This document shows positions 15,039 to 16,761 of a DNA stretch of 16,761 nucleotides, one piece after another. Position 1 is the stretch's first letter; each line of letters begins with the position of its first letter. The position numbers were made by a program, and so were the translations under genes. Under the pieces are notes generated by a model. That model made no database searches. It was given only the letters and a program-made list of their open reading frames with translations, and was not told where the DNA came from. This DNA comes from an uncultured Subdoligranulum sp. (lineage in GTDB: Bacteria > Bacillota_A > Clostridia > Oscillospirales > Ruminococcaceae), in contig NZ_CALADU010000022.1 of assembly GCF_937890665.1 (NCBI RefSeq), positions 1 to 16,761 of the forward strand. The letters are read 5' to 3'.

Positions 15039-15970
15039 GTCAAAACGATATTATCAATAGCCGCCAGATCCAATGGTTCCCGGGGCATATGACCAAGACG
15101 TTGCGGATGATGGAAAAGGAAATCCGCAATGTGGATTGTGTCTTGCAAATCTTGGACGCCAGAATTCCACTTTCCAGTTTGAATCCGGAGATCGAGCGGA
15201 TCACGGCGGGAAAACCGCATCTTTATATTTTGAATAAGTCAGACCTTGCCGATCCGGAAATTACGAAACAGTGGTTGACGTATTTTAAGAGTGCTGGGGC
15301 GGGCTGTTTGGCGATGGACTCCAAACAGAAGGGGCGTGCCACAGCTACCAAAGGCCCCATCAAAAAGGAGCTTTCGGCGCTGATGGAGCGTCGCAGAAAT
15401 CGTGGCATGGTCGGTGCGGCAATTCGTGTGATGGTGGTTGGCATTCCCAATGTAGGTAAGTCGACTTTTATCAATTCTTTTGCGGGGAGCACACGCGCGA
15501 AAGCTGCCAATAAGCCCGGTGTGACTCGGGGCAAGCAGTGGATCTCGGTAGACAACTTTGATTTAATGGATATGCCGGGCGTACTTTGGAAAAAGTTCGA
15601 TTCGCTGGAGACGGCATCCAATCTGGCCTTTATCGGCTCGATCCGGGACGATATTCTGGATATTGAAGAGTTGGCTTGCGGATTGTTGTCCAGTGTTCGT
15701 AAAATCTATCCGCAGCAACTTTTGGCGCGTTACAAGCTGGAAGAAAGTACGCTTGCCTTGGAACCCTATGATCTTTTGCAGGCAATCGGTGCTAAACGCG
15801 GCATGTTGATTTCTGGTGGCGAGGTGGATACCGAGCGGGCGGCCAAAATGTTGGTGGGCGAATTCCGGGCCAGTAAATGGGGGCGTCTTTCTTTGGAACG
15901 GCCACCAAAACGTGCAGAAGAGCAGGAGGAAACGGCTAATGCCGAGGAGATCGAAATCGACGAGCAATAA
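15035..15970 (+). CDS. rbgA: Ribosome biogenesis GTPase RbgA (YlqF)
   Basis: Circularly permuted GTPase needed for late assembly of the 50S subunit. The 311-aa protein has the N-terminal WFPGHM (14-19) and DARIPLSS signatures, then G motifs in permuted order: G4 NKSD (67-70), G1 GIPNVGKST (136-144) and G3 DMPG (179-182), with a helical C-terminal ANTAR-like domain. It ends in an unusually acidic tail (about 290-311, rich in Glu), likely flexible. The start is ATG 15035, in a 4-nt overlap with lepB, so translation is probably coupled; its last 32 nt overlap rnhB. Presence beside rplS and rnhB matches the order trmD-rplS-ylqF-rnhB known from Bacillus. Confidence 0.95.
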   Translation: MSQNDIINSRQIQWFPGHMTKTLRMMEKEIRNVDCVLQILDARIPLSSLNPEIERITAGKPHLYILNKSDLADPEITKQWLTYFKSAGAGCLAMDSKQKGRATATKGPIKKELSALMERRRNRGMVGAAIRVMVVGIPNVGKSTFINSFAGSTRAKAANKPGVTRGKQWISVDNFDLMDMPGVLWKKFDSLETASNLAFIGSIRDDILDIEELACGLLSSVRKIYPQQLLARYKLEESTLALEPYDLLQAIGAKRGMLISGGEVDTERAAKMLVGEFRASKWGRLSLERPPKRAEEQEETANAEEIEIDEQ

Positions 15971-16583
15971 TGCGGCCCTGTACTCTTTTGATGCTGAAAA
16001 GCGTGCGGCGTTGGGTTGTATCTGTGGCGTGGATGAAGCGGGCCGAGGTCCTTTGTGCGGTCCGGTATGCTGTGCAGCGGTTATTTTGAATCCCGATGAT
16101 CCCATAGAAGGCATTAATGATTCTAAAAAGTTGACGGAAAAACGTAGGGAAGCTCTTTTCGAGGAAATCATTCAACGTGCAATAGCTTATAAAGTGGTAT
16201 TCATCTCTCCGCAAGAGATCGATGAACGGAACATCCTGTGGGCCACAATGGATGGGATGACACAGGCTGTAACCGGCCTTACCGTTCATCCAGAGTACGC
16301 CTTGATTGACGGCAATCGCTGTCCGCCGAACCTTCCCGTTCCGGCGCAGGCAGTGGTAAAGGGGGACGCTACCAGCGCCAGTATTGCCGCAGCGTCTATT
16401 TTAGCCAAAGTGAGCCGAGACCGGTATATGTTGGAACTGGACCGGCAATATCCGCAATATCAGTTGGCAAAACATAAGGGATATCCAACGGCTCTGCATT
16501 ACCAGTTGATTGAGCAATATGGGATCCAACCCTTTTACCGGCGCAGCTTTTTGAAAAAACAGGGGTATTGGCATGGAAAGTGA
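15939..16583 (+). CDS. rnhB: Ribonuclease HII
   Basis: Endonuclease that cuts the RNA strand of RNA-DNA hybrids and removes single ribonucleotides from DNA. The 214-aa protein has the acidic catalytic residues D32 and E33 in GVDEAGRGPLCGP, DSKKLT, D124 in the LIDGNRCP stretch and D143 in KGDATSASIAAASILAKVSRD, followed by HKGYPTALHYQLIEQYG, which is normal for the family. The ATG at 15939 inside the rbgA tail was chosen because AGGAGGA (15924-15930) lies 8 nt upstream and the catalytic core begins 30 residues later. The frame continues open upstream within rbgA, but no better start is seen. It overlaps yraN by 11 nt. Confidence 0.95.
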   Translation: MPRRSKSTSNNAALYSFDAEKRAALGCICGVDEAGRGPLCGPVCCAAVILNPDDPIEGINDSKKLTEKRREALFEEIIQRAIAYKVVFISPQEIDERNILWATMDGMTQAVTGLTVHPEYALIDGNRCPPNLPVPAQAVVKGDATSASIAAASILAKVSRDRYMLELDRQYPQYQLAKHKGYPTALHYQLIEQYGIQPFYRRSFLKKQGYWHGK

Positions 16584-16761
16584 TTTGGGGCAACAGGGGG
16601 AAGCGATTGCCGCTAAGTATTATCGGCAACGTGGCTACCTTTTGCTCAATCATAATTATCGCACGCGTATGGGGGAACTAGACCTGATTCTTTATAAAGA
16701 GGGAACTCTGGTCTTTGCAGAGGTGAAAACCCGAGCGGGTAAAATGTTGGCGCCTCCAGCC
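16573..16761 (+). CDS. yraN: YraN/UPF0102-family nuclease-like protein (3'-truncated by window edge)
   Basis: The first 63 codons of a UPF0102 (YraN) family protein, a small endonuclease-like fold related to archaeal Holliday junction resolvases; its function is not established. Family features present: LGQQGEAIAAKYYRQRGYLLLNHNYR followed by GELDLI and EVKTR, the D and ExK pattern typical of this nuclease fold. The ATG at 16573 follows AGGGG (16561-16565) by 7 nt and overlaps the rnhB stop. rnhB next to yraN is a widespread gene pair. The rest lies beyond the window. Confidence 0.9.
   Translation, partial: MESDLGQQGEAIAAKYYRQRGYLLLNHNYRTRMGELDLILYKEGTLVFAEVKTRAGKMLAPPA

Noticed and set aside
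1..16761. CRISPR arrays, insertion sequences, prophage genes or defence systems
   Set aside because: No regular direct repeats, transposase, integrase or nuclease-effector genes were recognised; nearly every base is covered by conserved housekeeping or polysaccharide genes.

Overview
The window is a dense, almost wholly plus-strand stretch of a bacterial chromosome. Gene content and order (hprK, a PHP phosphatase, ROK glucokinase, murB, rapZ, whiA, dnaE, pfkA, then rplS, lepB, rbgA, rnhB, yraN) point to a Gram-positive Firmicute. The clostridial-style DnaE, the moderate GC content, the strong GGAGG ribosome sites and the use of TTG/GTG starts make class Clostridia, probably an Oscillospiraceae/Ruminococcaceae-type gut anaerobe, the best guess. 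The exact genus is inference. No tRNA, rRNA, CRISPR array, insertion sequence or phage gene is visible, and no gene-free gap exceeds 300 bases.

Layout. (1) Positions 1-3635 are the end of a surface-polysaccharide locus: the 3' part of a rhamnan-synthesis-F (RgpF) type glycosyltransferase, a second and internally eroded RgpF paralogue, and a membrane O-acyltransferase that seems to start at an ATT codon. A strong intrinsic terminator closes the unit. (2) A promoter at about 3658-3686 begins a tightly packed operon, hprK - PHP - glcK - murB - rapZ - whiA - dnaE (3727-12733). Its genes are separated by 0-39 nt or overlap. It combines sugar sensing (HPr kinase, glucokinase), peptidoglycan precursor synthesis (MurB), two regulators (RapZ/YvcJ, WhiA) and a replicative polymerase. 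The YvcK gene that usually lies between rapZ and whiA in Firmicutes is not there. (3) pfkA (12859-13833) is a single-gene unit with its own extended -10 promoter and terminator. (4) A consensus-like promoter at 13938-13966 drives a structured 5' leader of about 108 nt, then rplS, an intergenic terminator hairpin, and the overlapping genes lepB - rbgA - rnhB - yraN, the last cut by the window edge. This unit handles ribosome large-subunit assembly, protein export and RNA/DNA hybrid repair.

Most of the window is conserved housekeeping sequence. The points most worth a second look are: (a) the rplS leader, where one 6-nt arm can pair in alternative ways and overlaps a segment complementary to the rplS Shine-Dalgarno sequence, suggesting a switch; (b) the probable ATT start of the acyltransferase; (c) the RgpF paralogue that has lost the middle of its second catalytic module; (d) the missing yvcK; and (e) a Cys/His cluster in DnaE together with an apparently intact PHP metal site. 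I found no clearly new multi-gene system.
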